From a virus, in the IMG/VR virus record IMGVR_UViG_3300013131_000071, positions 1 to 47,368 of that record: a stretch of 47,368 nt of DNA. One strand, 5' to 3'. The notes under the pieces are model-generated. The model saw nothing but the letters and a program-made list of their open reading frames with translations, was not told the origin of the DNA and searched no databases. Both the position numbers and the translations under genes were made by a program. The first letter of the stretch is position 1; each line of letters starts with the position of its first letter. This document shows, piece after piece, positions 7,404 through 18,480 of this stretch.

Positions 7404-10400
7404 TTAATTCCCTCCTATCTCTCTGGGAATTGCCATAAGCTCTTGTGCTGTATACAATGCTGGTCCCTTGATTGCCGTAAGTCCTTTTGTGTAAACTGAA
7501 GCCAGTCCAGATGTAACTAGTTCCCAATTAAGTGTTATTGGGTTTCCGTCATCATAGTACTCGTCCCAAGCGGCCATTGGCCATTCTGATGCTTTTTCAT
7601 ATATTCTATTCAAAATAACAAGGGCGAATAGGGCGTCGAATGTTTTTTTCTCGATATTCGTTAGGTTATTGAGGGGATCGCCTGCTCCCAAAGAAGCAAA
7701 ATGCATAAACCCGTTTGTTGGTATCGAGTTATACAAAGGCGGTGAAAGAGTAAAAACTGCTTGTTCTTCCAGAATAGCGTTGTATAAAATCTCATATCTT
7801 GTATATATGACAGATTGTGGGTTAATTAGTTCTTTTACTTTATCTTTTACATAAGCTATAGAATTAGATGTTGATTCTGGTATGCTCAAAAATATCGACC
7901 TTATTTTTAAGTAAGTTGAATCATATATTGCTTTATCCGTTTTATAAAACACACTAGCCATATATCTGTCATCATACTTTTGAGCGTTGTTTTGTGTGTA
8001 TGCTGTTTGATAATTTTCTGGATTATTGTAAACGGCGCCTGCTTCAAAATCGTCGGCTGTTAGAATCATTTGCGGATTGTTTGGACTTATTCGTAATACA
8101 AAAAGTTTTCCTTCTAGAGCTTCTCTCACGTAATGAAGAGCCTTAGAAGCAGGTGAATTGGGATTGATAATTGCAGTACTTGATGTAATATTGTTTTTGT
8201 TAAGTTCCGGTGCTTGCACGCCTTCAAATCTTACAGTGTAAGACTTTCCGCCACCTATAATATCTTTAACCACAATCGTGTCACCGTCTTTAAAGTGTTC
8301 AGCTTTAACTATAACTTTAAAAAATTCTCTAAGGCCAGTTTTTTCTGGACCAAGACCAGAATATTTCAAAATTTCTGACTGCACTATGGCGTTTTCCAAG
8401 CTGATGTATTTTACGAGATCGGATATTTCTTTTTCTTTATAACCCATACTCTTAAATATATCATCAGATCTAACATAGGCGTGTCCTGCTTCTGTTTTAA
8501 CATTTGTTTTTACTCCCAAAATTCCTGGAAGAAGTCTCTTTGAATGGAATTTGCCCACAACCATTCCTTGAAAATTAGACAATCCTCCGTCCATTGGTTT
8601 TCCATTTTTGGAAAGATATTGTATGTAGCAACCGTGTTGATCCAAAACATTCTCTCTCACCCACTTCCATGCGCCCCAAGCTGCGTCAGTTGCCAACGCA
8701 AGGCCTCCACCAACAAACGCTCCGGCAACAGGGTTAACCAAGCTTACGGCAACAGTTGCAGTGGCTGTTACTGCTGGCATCACCAAGCCAGCAAAAATTG
8801 CCGCTCCCATACCGCCGCTTTCTATTCTACCGGTATTTGCTTTTATTAATTCTTTTATTTTTTCTGAAGTATCCGGCAGTGCGTCGGCGAGTTGATTGGC
8901 TTGAATATCCTTCAACAAAGCTGTATGGCCATGCGTGTACTGCAACCCCCCGACCATTTGATCCTTGAGCATGTCGGCCAAATTGTCAATTGATACCGAT
9001 CCATTTACGGTCAATCTACTGTTATTTGATTTGTTGGCCAAAAGAAGACGCGCATCATTTCGAAGATTTTGCATGCTGAAATGGGCGGCGCACCAAGACG
9101 ACATAAACCATCTCGATGGGTCATTCACGGAGACAAATGCATTAGGTGTTATCGTGGTGACAAAACCAGTTTCTGGGGTGAAATGATGAACAACTTGTTC
9201 AACTTCAAAAATTCCATATATTCTTTCATACACATCAGCCAAATAGACAATATCATGAGGCCTTATATCTGCATTCCCTATTATGATTATTTCTCCACCA
9301 TAAAGATCTTTTAACGATTCTTTCAAATACGAAAGAGCGACTCGTCTTGCTGTTAATTCATCGGGCTCGCCTTGGGCGTGTTTAGAAATACCCCTAAATG
9401 TTTCAAATGGATGGAAGATTGGATGCAATACTCCCCAAACCCCTTCGCCTTTTGGATTGTCCCAATACAAACCAGTTTCTACGGTTTTTTCAATTTGTTT
9501 TTCTGGTGGTGCCGATTTGTCCAACGAAACTGTAACGGGATATTTGCCATCAGAAACTGCTGTTATTTGTGTTGCAACTCGTCCGTTTTCTTTAATGTTG
9601 TTTGCGATAATATGCGTAAACGAACTTAGGTAATGCATTCTTTGAAACGGCTCTCTTATTTCAACGACCGGTTCACCATATTCTCTTGTGAAAGGGTTGT
9701 CGACCGCTCTCAACAAAGTGCCCGGTCTTCCCAAAGAATAGTAAATAGAATCGTTGTACGCTTTATTTAAGATGTTTGCTTGTCTACTGAAATTTTCAAT
9801 ATTTTGCAAACCGTAACCAACTTGGGCCATTGAAACTCTAAACATATTCAAAAGATTTCCAAGCACTGTATCAAATGCATTAAAAATAGGCCCTATAGTT
9901 TTGTCGTAAAATTTAATTGCATCTTCCCCAATTCCAGTAACCCAGTTGCTTGCGTTGCTGCCTTCTTTTGCGTTTTTTTGTAGCAACTTAATAAACGTTT
10001 TGTTATCTTTTGCGTATTCTGCTTCGTAGTCTATGAATGCGTGAAAAATCGGATCTACTGCCCTAAAACTCCATTGATCATTGTCGTTACCAAAAACATT
10101 AAAAGCTGCCAATCCAGCCGCTATTGTTGTTGTTCCTGGATTAAGAGCTAGAGCTGCATTTGCAAAAGAAGCAAGTCCGGTTGCACTATACCTTTTCTTA
10201 TCCGGTCTTAGAACCAACCATGCTCTTGCGTACGGATCTGACCACATCTTTTGCCTGAATATTCCAACCAACAATAAAAATAATTGTTTTGGGCTTTCAA
10301 TTTTGGCAATAAGTTCTTTGACCTCTTTTTCTGTGCTGTTTGATTTTGATTCTTTGCCAAATTTTTCTGCAATTCTTTCATAAATGTTTTGGTTGCCAGA

Positions 10401-13400
10401 TCCGCTTTCGGAAAGATCTTGACCCGTACTATCATCTGTTGAAACATCTTTCTTGGAATACTCATACGTTTCAAAATGACTCGTTACAATTTGAATAATG
10501 CTTTTTGCCTTATTGTAAATAAGGGCGTTGTATGCGTCCAGAATTCCCTTATCCTTGTTGATGATTGGTTTGTTCTCTGCGTCTTTGCCATCAAACCCAG
10601 CATCTATATATTCGTCTACCGCTATGTCTATAGCCGACTGTTTTGCCGCGGTTTGGGCACTGTTTGCACCTATCCAATCTGCCCCTAACAAGGTTGTAAA
10701 TTCCGAACTTCTAGTATCTGCACCGAATTCTTCTAGCGTAATTTTAGACTTGCCCGTCAAAAGTTCGAAAATTGGATCATTGGATATACTGTCGTCGTCA
10801 GGATCAAGATTGTAAACTTGTTGAAATATATTTTTTACAGAATCATAAGTGTGATAAGCGAACCTGAATTGGTCCCATATTTGTTGGGCCTCGTTCACCC
10901 TTCTTCCATTTCCTGCAATAACTTTTACTGTACTATCAAATTTTTCATCGTAAAACCCTCTAGCAACAACAGATACGGGATCTAATTGATCGTACACCGC
11001 TGAAAAATTTTCGTTCTTTTTTCCTTCTCTATCTTTTTTTAGTTCTTCAAATAATTTGTCTCTTGAAACGGCGTCCAAATTTTCATTATCTTTAATAAGG
11101 TTGTAGTATTCAAGATAATTTCCACCTTGGCTCCATTCTTTTTGCCAATCTCTTTGCGTTTTTAGGGCGATTATGTCATCAAGAAACTGATATTCGTGTT
11201 CAACCACAACTCCATTGGGGCTTCTTCTCAGAGAGGGGTGCCCGGCATTTGGATCAATTCCTACCTGTCTAGCCGGCAGTCTGCCGTCATTCATCATCAA
11301 AACATCTTGAATAGGCCCGCCATCTGACGCCTTAAATGCTCCAAAACCAACAAGGAAATTACCCTCGGAAAATTTCCAACCATCTTCGACATACCTAAAT
11401 CTATTCGCCGGATTATAAGAACTAGTAACCACTCCTAATGGAGTCGCATCATTAACGAAGGTGAATCTGCATTCTGCAAGATCCTGCTCAACCATCCCCA
11501 TAGCCTCAAATTGACCGGCGGTAGTCGCCATGCCTGATTTGGAAGAATTAACGATGCCGATATTTTCAAGAGGGGAAACAATTTGACCTTTTTCGTTGAT
11601 TAACAAACCCAGGAAATAAGCAGCATCTGGAGAAATAATTGCATCAATAGCCCCGGATCCATCTCCGTCTGATTCTGTTGCTCCCCACAAGAAATACGCT
11701 GGTGCACAAACTACCGCAGAATTTGTTTTTTCATTGTAAACAAGAACTCTTCTTTTCTTATATTGTTCTGGGGAACCAACTAGATCCTCTTCAGAAAAAT
11801 TGTACATTTTCAGAAACTTTTTTAACACTTCTCTTTGAACTTCTGGAGTGGGTCTTACTTTGTTTATTTTTTCAGCGATATCTACCAGGCCAGGCATTGT
11901 GTTGTTCGAATCTGTAAATATTGGATTGTATGGCCATCTCATGGCAATATAGAATTGTTCTTCCTCTGCGGTTTTTGGCATTCCCCAATCGCTAAAATTT
12001 AAAGGCAGGGTATTGAATTCTTGTTGTAATTTATATATAGGATCAAGATCTTGATAATAGTCTTGAAATTTTTCAGTAAATTGATCCGGATTTTCGTTCA
12101 TAATTGGTAAAGGCATTTGTATTATGAATGATGCGTTTATTTGACCCAAGTTTCCTTCTGGGTCAAAAATTCCAGACGGATCAAAAGCTGCCGTACCTTC
12201 TAACAGATTTGTGCCGCCAACATCAAGGATTGGCAATAATGGAATTTTTGCGGCAAAATTAAAATTGAAATCTAAACTAATTTCTCCATTTTTTTCAGAA
12301 ACCAAAGCGGTTGATTCTGAATCTGTTTCTTTTGAAATTAAACCTTTTTCGATAAGCGAAATAGAAAGAATGTTATTAATTGTTTTTTTTAGATCTTCTT
12401 CGTTATCGCCTTTAACTATTTTATCAAAATCAAGCGAAGGAAGTAGGCCACTTGTTCTGTTGGTAAAGAAGGGGTATCTAAATCTTATGGGAAGTTGATC
12501 AAGTTGCTTGTGCGCTTCTTTTTGCATTGGCATGGTGATTTCAGTTCCGTTAGAACCAAACGGCAGGTGAAATCCTACTTGAACTTTGCCTTTGTTAACT
12601 GGAAGTTTGGAAACAATTTTGTTGTTGTATTTATAGATACTCCTGTTTTCGTCAAGAAAATTTATAACCTTTCCTCTAAACATTGTTCCAGATTTGAAAA
12701 TTCCTTGAAATGACAACATGTCTTTGGACATCGATGCTATCGATTCGGACAAAGTACTTTCACTTGCCCTGTTAAGACCCGCCAGATCTGCCCCCATTGA
12801 CTGCTCTTTGTTAACAGTGTCAAGTATTGATTGCAGCGAATCATCTGCATCAATGTAACCCGGTATTGAAACTCCGTCTAATTTAGCTTGTTCTTCATTT
12901 GGAAAACCGGTAGATACAGGGAAAATTCCAGAGGTATATAACCAGTGTGGTTTACCATAAAAAACTGTAGACCTATCTTCAAATGGTCTTACTGCAACAA
13001 TATAGTTTGGAAGAAGTCTTGCGCACATTTGGAACATGTCCCAAACCGATCTCATATAAGTTTGAGCCCTAAAAGAAACTTCGTCATAAATATCATCATC
13101 AAGATCTGACACGAGCCCCATAGTTTTCAAAACATTGGAAAATCCACGACCTTTAAAATTTCCAAGAAGTTGCGCTCCCAAAAAAACTCCAGCGCCTGGC
13201 CCCAAAATAAAAGAAGATCCTACGGCAGTTGCGGCAGCAAGTCCGGTGCCTAGAATATGGGTAGTTCTTAATCCTTCGTTTGTATTGGTCAATTTGTTAA
13301 CTTCAGTTGTTTTTTCAAGCACTTGATTAGCATCGACATTGCTTGCGCTTTGCGACTGCTCAAGCAATCCAGCCCAAGATCTGTTAGATAACCTGTCTAC

Positions 13401-16400
13401 GTAACCAAATTTTTCTTTGTCTATTTCACTTATGTCTATACTCGCCATGGTTGCCCAACCGTCGTCTAAATCGCCTCCCAAAAATTGCGCGACTCCAACT
13501 CCATTCCCTGGATAAATATTTCTTTTAAATATTTCCAAATCTCTTTGTGTAGAAAAATTACCCCATAGGGTTTGCATTGCGCCAATCAAGGGTGTTCGTA
13601 CTGAGCCACCAAAACTTTCCATTCCGGAGTAAGAAGGAAAGTTTCCAGCACCATAACCGCCAGCAAGATTAAAAGCGCCAGGCACCAGAGTACCAGCTCC
13701 TCCCGTCAAAAGATTAGCAGTTGAATTTACAGCCAAGCCCGCAGTACCTGATATTGGATTTCTGCCTACGGCATTAAAAGCGTTGATAACGCTTTGCTTG
13801 TACATTGAACTTTTGGCTGCTTCCTGCTCAGTGAGCGGTTGATAAAGTATAGAGCCAAAATGTCTAATCCCAAATTTATTTTCCGAAAATACTGCGCCCC
13901 TTGTTGCGTGGGCGAATGCCTCTCGCATTCTTGATGCCCCCATAGAAAGAAGTCTAATCATCAGATCCCTGGGCTCCGACAACCAAAGACCAGTGTTTAT
14001 GCCTCCATCTATCTTGCCGCTATCACCCTTTTTCTTGGTGCTATTGATGATTGGACTTAACTCAACTGCATCCGATTGTGCAACAACTGTTATAATCTCT
14101 CCGTGATCCACCTCTGCTATTACTCCATTAAAAATCGTCTGCAAAGCATTGGGGTTTGATCCGTATCCAGCCCTAAGATGAACTCTTACTCCTGGTTTTA
14201 ATCTCATTTGGGCTATCTCTGTAACATATTTTGAATTCATGTGTGATTTCAAATTCATAGATCTTTTTAAGAGGGTTTCAATCATCTTGGCGGAACCCGA
14301 CGTAAGATTGGCTGCGTATTTGTCAATATCTAAATTTGTTATTCCACCGTAAAAAGCACCATCCGTGTTAATCAGACTGCTCAAACCAACTTCTGGTTTA
14401 GAAAGTTTTGAATACATATTAGAGATTCTTAGCATAAGCGTATCGCCGAGAAGATCCTCTGATTGAACAATGGAAAAATCAACGATTGATTGTAGTCCAT
14501 AGAAATTATCAAACAACTTAACACCAGCAAAATAGTTTGAATCATCTATCAGCCAAAGCATGTAGGTCGGATAGGCTCTAATCATTCTTCCGGACAAATC
14601 CCTATACTGATTGTCCATCATCATTTTTTGCCAATGCTTAGCGACCCCTTTGTATGTTCCGCCTGATGCAACGGATTGCATTTTTTCTTTTTGGGAAGAC
14701 CCGTAAGCCGACTGATAGCTGTCAACACTTTTTGCCCCAGGAACTCCTGTGTGTGAATTTTGTTTTTCTCTTTCCGGTGTTTGGGTGTCAGAAATTTGCG
14801 TTACCTTAGACGTAGGAGAAACCCCTCCGTCTGAATTCATTCTAAGAAAATCTTGCGCCACATAGAATCTTCCATCATCCCTATTGGAATAGCCCATAAT
14901 ATATCCGCCATCAGGCGTTTGATATATTGCCGGTATTTTGTTTGTATCGTTTGGATCTGCGGCTGGTACGAGATGAATTATCCCAAAATGGTCGACATCA
15001 TCCGGATCAAATGACGGAAGTTCTTTATTCTTAGAATTTTCTGCTGTTTCTGCTATTAATTTGTTAAATTTTTCCACTTGTTCTTTTGAACCAGAAACCA
15101 AATCTCCTATGCGCACATTGCCATATCTTGTCTCAAATTTAACATCATCAAAATTATACTCAATATTATTATCGTCTTTAAAAAGATCAATCATATCTTT
15201 CCAAATAGTTGGATATTTGTTGGCTATAAAACCACTTGACTGCAATGATGTTTCAAATTCTGGTTCTGTTTGTTGATCAAATATCGCTATTCTAAATATT
15301 TTCATCGCTTCATCAGCGGCTAAATTATTTTGGGTAATCAAGTAATCTTTTATTTCTTGTATGTTTCCATTGTTTTCAATTAATTTCTTTTTTACGAAAT
15401 AGACAAAAGATTTACCTCTATCATTTAAATAATTTTTTTCATTTTCCCATTCACCAACTGGCAGTGTATAATTTTCCGGATCAATTATATTGTTCACCAC
15501 ATCGTTATCAAACATTTCGAATTGTCTAAAATAAAAATCTGGATCCAAAGATCCAACAACCATATTGCTGGAAGGATCGGTGATTGACAACGGCATATCG
15601 GGGTACGCATTGAATGCTCCCCAATTTTGTTTCAATCTCAAAAAAGGATTTCTTTTTGATCCAAATTCTTTGATTAAAGATATTTGTTGTTCCGAACTAA
15701 TGTTTTCTCGTTTTTGTTGGAAAATGTCAAAATCAACAAGCATCAAATTAACGTTGTAAACGTGTGGAAATTCTGGAATCGTGTCCACCGAATAGTTAAG
15801 GGGCAGCACATACTTGACCCCTGCAAGAGCGCATATTATATTTTTAATGCCCATGAAACCGATAACACCGGCCGCATGTTCAAGGCGCGCCAGACCGCTA
15901 AGGTAATCAAACATTTTCTTTATTTTTCTTAGTTCATTTTCTCCAAAGATAGTCATAGAAATGCTGATCATGGTATCTTTTGATCCTATGTACTGAAATG
16001 TTGGCTCATCCTGCATTTGAAGCTGGAACTTCGCCATATTGTTCCCCATTGAAAGAGAAACTGAATTAACTATCACCGAATTTTCATCTAGGTCTATTTT
16101 CATCATTGGAACTTCCCATTCCTTGATGTTAAATGCCGATATTTTTCTTCCATCTATGCCTGAATATTTTTCGGCGTCCCTGACCAAACCAATTCCAAGC
16201 AGTCGGATCATTTCTTCGTCTTTAAAAAATCTTTCATACAAACTCGCCATAAATGCATCAACAAATTTTGATTGTTCGGCAGCATATGTGGCGGACCATT
16301 CCTTTGAGCTTGTTGGATTAGATTTGTCAAAATCTATTTTTTTCTTTTTTAGAATAGCTTCTGTGTTTTGTTTGATTTGAAAATCTAACAATCCGTTGAA

Positions 16401-16490
16401 TGGATTGTGCGGCGGTGTAAAGACTTGATTTTGTTTCTCTAAGCTTGTTTGTTTCTTCTTCGGTGGCTTGTGCCGGAACTTGCAAATCAT
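7404..16490 (-). CDS. Giant baseplate hub protein with C-terminal thermonuclease-like domain
   Basis: A 3028-aa frame, the largest gene here. Residues ~122-275 carry a tube/hub-like beta domain ending VDFDIFQQKRE. Residues ~758-810 contain RLKPGVRVHLRAGYG and FNGVIAEVDHGEIITVV, typical of hub (gpD/gp27-like) domains. Residues ~2390-2460 contain IGNADIRPHDIVYL and ETGFVTTITPNAFV, the usual C-terminal hub element. Small-residue hydrophobic stretches lie near 913-950, 1077-1100, 2100-2130 and 2558-2607. Residues ~2725-2860 resemble a staphylococcal-nuclease fold (DGDTIVV, YTVRFEGVQAPEL, DDRYMASVFY). The nominal ATG 16490 has no ribosome-binding site and lies inside the 3' end of the 716-aa gene. 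Translation probably arrives by a +1 frame change from that gene. Standing far above normal hub size, it may be a multi-domain scaffold for the whole baseplate centre. Confidence 0.85.
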   Translation of the reverse strand: MICKFRHKPPKKKQTSLEKQNQVFTPPHNPFNGLLDFQIKQNTEAILKKKKIDFDKSNPTSSKEWSATYAAEQSKFVDAFMASLYERFFKDEEMIRLLGIGLVRDAEKYSGIDGRKISAFNIKEWEVPMMKIDLDENSVIVNSVSLSMGNNMAKFQLQMQDEPTFQYIGSKDTMISISMTIFGENELRKIKKMFDYLSGLARLEHAAGVIGFMGIKNIICALAGVKYVLPLNYSVDTIPEFPHVYNVNLMLVDFDIFQQKRENISSEQQISLIKEFGSKRNPFLRLKQNWGAFNAYPDMPLSITDPSSNMVVGSLDPDFYFRQFEMFDNDVVNNIIDPENYTLPVGEWENEKNYLNDRGKSFVYFVKKKLIENNGNIQEIKDYLITQNNLAADEAMKIFRIAIFDQQTEPEFETSLQSSGFIANKYPTIWKDMIDLFKDDNNIEYNFDDVKFETRYGNVRIGDLVSGSKEQVEKFNKLIAETAENSKNKELPSFDPDDVDHFGIIHLVPAADPNDTNKIPAIYQTPDGGYIMGYSNRDDGRFYVAQDFLRMNSDGGVSPTSKVTQISDTQTPEREKQNSHTGVPGAKSVDSYQSAYGSSQKEKMQSVASGGTYKGVAKHWQKMMMDNQYRDLSGRMIRAYPTYMLWLIDDSNYFAGVKLFDNFYGLQSIVDFSIVQSEDLLGDTLMLRISNMYSKLSKPEVGLSSLINTDGAFYGGITNLDIDKYAANLTSGSAKMIETLLKRSMNLKSHMNSKYVTEIAQMRLKPGVRVHLRAGYGSNPNALQTIFNGVIAEVDHGEIITVVAQSDAVELSPIINSTKKKGDSGKIDGGINTGLWLSEPRDLMIRLLSMGASRMREAFAHATRGAVFSENKFGIRHFGSILYQPLTEQEAAKSSMYKQSVINAFNAVGRNPISGTAGLAVNSTANLLTGGAGTLVPGAFNLAGGYGAGNFPSYSGMESFGGSVRTPLIGAMQTLWGNFSTQRDLEIFKRNIYPGNGVGVAQFLGGDLDDGWATMASIDISEIDKEKFGYVDRLSNRSWAGLLEQSQSASNVDANQVLEKTTEVNKLTNTNEGLRTTHILGTGLAAATAVGSSFILGPGAGVFLGAQLLGNFKGRGFSNVLKTMGLVSDLDDDIYDEVSFRAQTYMRSVWDMFQMCARLLPNYIVAVRPFEDRSTVFYGKPHWLYTSGIFPVSTGFPNEEQAKLDGVSIPGYIDADDSLQSILDTVNKEQSMGADLAGLNRASESTLSESIASMSKDMLSFQGIFKSGTMFRGKVINFLDENRSIYKYNNKIVSKLPVNKGKVQVGFHLPFGSNGTEITMPMQKEAHKQLDQLPIRFRYPFFTNRTSGLLPSLDFDKIVKGDNEEDLKKTINNILSISLIEKGLISKETDSESTALVSEKNGEISLDFNFNFAAKIPLLPILDVGGTNLLEGTAAFDPSGIFDPEGNLGQINASFIIQMPLPIMNENPDQFTEKFQDYYQDLDPIYKLQQEFNTLPLNFSDWGMPKTAEEEQFYIAMRWPYNPIFTDSNNTMPGLVDIAEKINKVRPTPEVQREVLKKFLKMYNFSEEDLVGSPEQYKKRRVLVYNEKTNSAVVCAPAYFLWGATESDGDGSGAIDAIISPDAAYFLGLLINEKGQIVSPLENIGIVNSSKSGMATTAGQFEAMGMVEQDLAECRFTFVNDATPLGVVTSSYNPANRFRYVEDGWKFSEGNFLVGFGAFKASDGGPIQDVLMMNDGRLPARQVGIDPNAGHPSLRRSPNGVVVEHEYQFLDDIIALKTQRDWQKEWSQGGNYLEYYNLIKDNENLDAVSRDKLFEELKKDREGKKNENFSAVYDQLDPVSVVARGFYDEKFDSTVKVIAGNGRRVNEAQQIWDQFRFAYHTYDSVKNIFQQVYNLDPDDDSISNDPIFELLTGKSKITLEEFGADTRSSEFTTLLGADWIGANSAQTAAKQSAIDIAVDEYIDAGFDGKDAENKPIINKDKGILDAYNALIYNKAKSIIQIVTSHFETYEYSKKDVSTDDSTGQDLSESGSGNQNIYERIAEKFGKESKSNSTEKEVKELIAKIESPKQLFLLLVGIFRQKMWSDPYARAWLVLRPDKKRYSATGLASFANAALALNPGTTTIAAGLAAFNVFGNDNDQWSFRAVDPIFHAFIDYEAEYAKDNKTFIKLLQKNAKEGSNASNWVTGIGEDAIKFYDKTIGPIFNAFDTVLGNLLNMFRVSMAQVGYGLQNIENFSRQANILNKAYNDSIYYSLGRPGTLLRAVDNPFTREYGEPVVEIREPFQRMHYLSSFTHIIANNIKENGRVATQITAVSDGKYPVTVSLDKSAPPEKQIEKTVETGLYWDNPKGEGVWGVLHPIFHPFETFRGISKHAQGEPDELTARRVALSYLKESLKDLYGGEIIIIGNADIRPHDIVYLADVYERIYGIFEVEQVVHHFTPETGFVTTITPNAFVSVNDPSRWFMSSWCAAHFSMQNLRNDARLLLANKSNNSRLTVNGSVSIDNLADMLKDQMVGGLQYTHGHTALLKDIQANQLADALPDTSEKIKELIKANTGRIESGGMGAAIFAGLVMPAVTATATVAVSLVNPVAGAFVGGGLALATDAAWGAWKWVRENVLDQHGCYIQYLSKNGKPMDGGLSNFQGMVVGKFHSKRLLPGILGVKTNVKTEAGHAYVRSDDIFKSMGYKEKEISDLVKYISLENAIVQSEILKYSGLGPEKTGLREFFKVIVKAEHFKDGDTIVVKDIIGGGKSYTVRFEGVQAPELNKNNITSSTAIINPNSPASKALHYVREALEGKLFVLRISPNNPQMILTADDFEAGAVYNNPENYQTAYTQNNAQKYDDRYMASVFYKTDKAIYDSTYLKIRSIFLSIPESTSNSIAYVKDKVKELINPQSVIYTRYEILYNAILEEQAVFTLSPPLYNSIPTNGFMHFASLGAGDPLNNLTNIEKKTFDALFALVILNRIYEKASEWPMAAWDEYYDDGNPITLNWELVTSGLASVYTKGLTAIKGPALYTAQELMAIPREIGGN

Positions 16491-18477
16491 TTGGGGATTT
16501 GCGGTTTTTTAAATAATCTATAACCGCGGGATTTGTAATGCCATTGGCGTTGATGTGTTGCACAACAAGTGCATCATAAGTCATTTCGTAACTATTTTTT
16601 GCATTCGCCCCGGCAAGAGCTACTTCTACCATTTTTGCAGCGGCTTTTTTCATAAACACTGAAGCACTGTAATCTAAAGAACTTGTATATACGGTGTATA
16701 AATCCCTGTACAAAATTTCATCTGTGATATTTATACCTAATTTCAAAAGCAAATTTTCCCAAAATGCTCTTCCATAATCAAGAACTGCTTTTTCCTCCTC
16801 GCTTCTAAATGAGGAGACATCTGGTGTGTATATTTTTGATTGTATTTCTGCAGGAATGTATAAAGTTATATTTTTTCCGTTAACCCAATCATTAATAATA
16901 TTTGTCGTTAACAGTCCGTCCTTATATGCAGGAACTATTTGAGAATTCTGTAAAAAATCTCTTTGTTGATCTTTCAGTATTGCAGGTAAACGGTCTTCGG
17001 CTGTATTGATTGGGGCTATATCTTCTCCAACTGTCTTTAAAAGAAACTCTGCGTTTACGGAATTGGCCAAAGATCCGGCGGCTCTTCCCATGTAATGCCT
17101 GAACTTACCCCAATGAATTGCCTGATTAAAATCTTTCAACATGGGGAGGTACGGCTTATGATTAAATTGAGATAATTCTAGATTAACTTCTAATGTAAAC
17201 GGAAAGTTTTGCACCGTTGATATAGTCATGCTGGTTAATGCAACGCCAGTAATATCAAATACAGAATTGAGATAATGATTTTTAATCGGAAGAATAGGTG
17301 CGTACTTGAAGGCTGCAATTAATCCCCTTAATGAAGAAAGAAATTTATCAACCCTACTTTCATCTGCTGAATCTTTAAAATTAATGTAGTAGTTTGAATT
17401 CAGGTTTATTTTTGTTGCATCTTTGATATCTGATATTCCCCAAATTTCTTCATAATTTGGAAAATATAATTTTAAGTTAATAGTGGTTTCCTTAAATCCA
17501 GAATTATATTTTGGTGAAGCTTTTTGTCTGATTGCACCGCCAGTTAAGCTTCCGGTTTTGAAACCTGTATTAACCGATATTGTAATTGGTGGAACATAAA
17601 AGTTCGCGGCTCCAATTCTTAAATGAAATATATCTGGATTTACCGGTGGAGTATTTACAAATGTTCCAGTATCTTTGATAGCCTTTTCTATTTTTTGGGC
17701 GGTCGTAAAATTCTCTATTGCCCAAATCGGCTTAAAAGTAGATTCGCCTTTCGCATCTGTGCCAAAAGCTTTGAACATACTTTCCATAATTTCTTTGTGA
17801 TTATTGAGTGGATCATCTTCAAAATATCCATAATCGCCAGTAGCAGCCAACGCAGTAATAAAAAGTCTGTACAAATTTGGAAAATATTTATATACAGTTG
17901 CAAGAGCTAACGGATCATTATAAAAATAATTCTTTGTTTGTATAAGTTTTTCAAGCCAGAACGTATCTCTGATCGGATCGTTGAAATCCGCAGCTGATTT
18001 TCTTAATGTATCTGCGCTTTGAAAACGCAATCTTGCGAACTCCCTGATCCCTCCAGCCATTTCCGCTAAATCGATTAAACCAGACTGATATATTTTTTCA
18101 AATATTAAATTTCTATTTTTTTCATCTTTTATATGATTTAACTCAGATTTTCTAAAACTAGTTAATTCTTTAAACAATTTATTATCTGGTGTGTTTGAAA
18201 AATTATCTTTTGATAAACCTATGGAAGAAAGATCTTTATTAAGCTCATCTTTTCTTCCCCCATCCCAACCGTCTAAGCCGGTAAATGGAAGACTGACACC
18301 TCTTGTTACAACAGCAGTTCCCAAGTCGGAAACAAATTCAGCCCAGTTTTTAAATTTGGTCCAACCAGATCTATCCCCAGACATTTCGCCAAATAGGGTT
18401 TCTAGCGGAGCAAGATCCGATTCGGCGTACAGATTGGAGGAGGCTTGGTCGGAATTGAGATCTATTTCATCAGCCAT
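16327..18477 (-). CDS. Baseplate hub-like protein, probable N-terminal portion of the giant hub
   Basis: A 716-aa ORF starting at ATG 18477 with an AGGTAA site. Residues ~284-346 read FHLRIGAANFYVPPITISV and then GFKETTINLKLYFPNYEEIW. Residues ~413-455 contain DITGVALTSMTISTV and FTLEVNLELSQFNH. These are strand-rich elements like those in tail-tube and hub proteins. The last ~15 residues (SNQTKHRSYSKKEKNRF) look like out-of-frame sequence. The +1 frame over the same bases gives PPHNPFNGLLDFQIKQN, which continues into the 3028-aa ORF. I infer that the two ORFs encode one polypeptide of roughly 3700 residues, or two strongly coupled hub subunits. The gene starts four bases after the 159-aa gene's stop. 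Confidence 0.75.
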   Translation of the reverse strand: MADEIDLNSDQASSNLYAESDLAPLETLFGEMSGDRSGWTKFKNWAEFVSDLGTAVVTRGVSLPFTGLDGWDGGRKDELNKDLSSIGLSKDNFSNTPDNKLFKELTSFRKSELNHIKDEKNRNLIFEKIYQSGLIDLAEMAGGIREFARLRFQSADTLRKSAADFNDPIRDTFWLEKLIQTKNYFYNDPLALATVYKYFPNLYRLFITALAATGDYGYFEDDPLNNHKEIMESMFKAFGTDAKGESTFKPIWAIENFTTAQKIEKAIKDTGTFVNTPPVNPDIFHLRIGAANFYVPPITISVNTGFKTGSLTGGAIRQKASPKYNSGFKETTINLKLYFPNYEEIWGISDIKDATKINLNSNYYINFKDSADESRVDKFLSSLRGLIAAFKYAPILPIKNHYLNSVFDITGVALTSMTISTVQNFPFTLEVNLELSQFNHKPYLPMLKDFNQAIHWGKFRHYMGRAAGSLANSVNAEFLLKTVGEDIAPINTAEDRLPAILKDQQRDFLQNSQIVPAYKDGLLTTNIINDWVNGKNITLYIPAEIQSKIYTPDVSSFRSEEEKAVLDYGRAFWENLLLKLGINITDEILYRDLYTVYTSSLDYSASVFMKKAAAKMVEVALAGANAKNSYEMTYDALVVQHINANGITNPAVIDYLKNRKSPNDLQVPAQATEEETNKLRETKSSLYTAAQSIQRIVRFSNQTKHRSYSKKEKNRF

Positions 18478-18480
18478 AAT

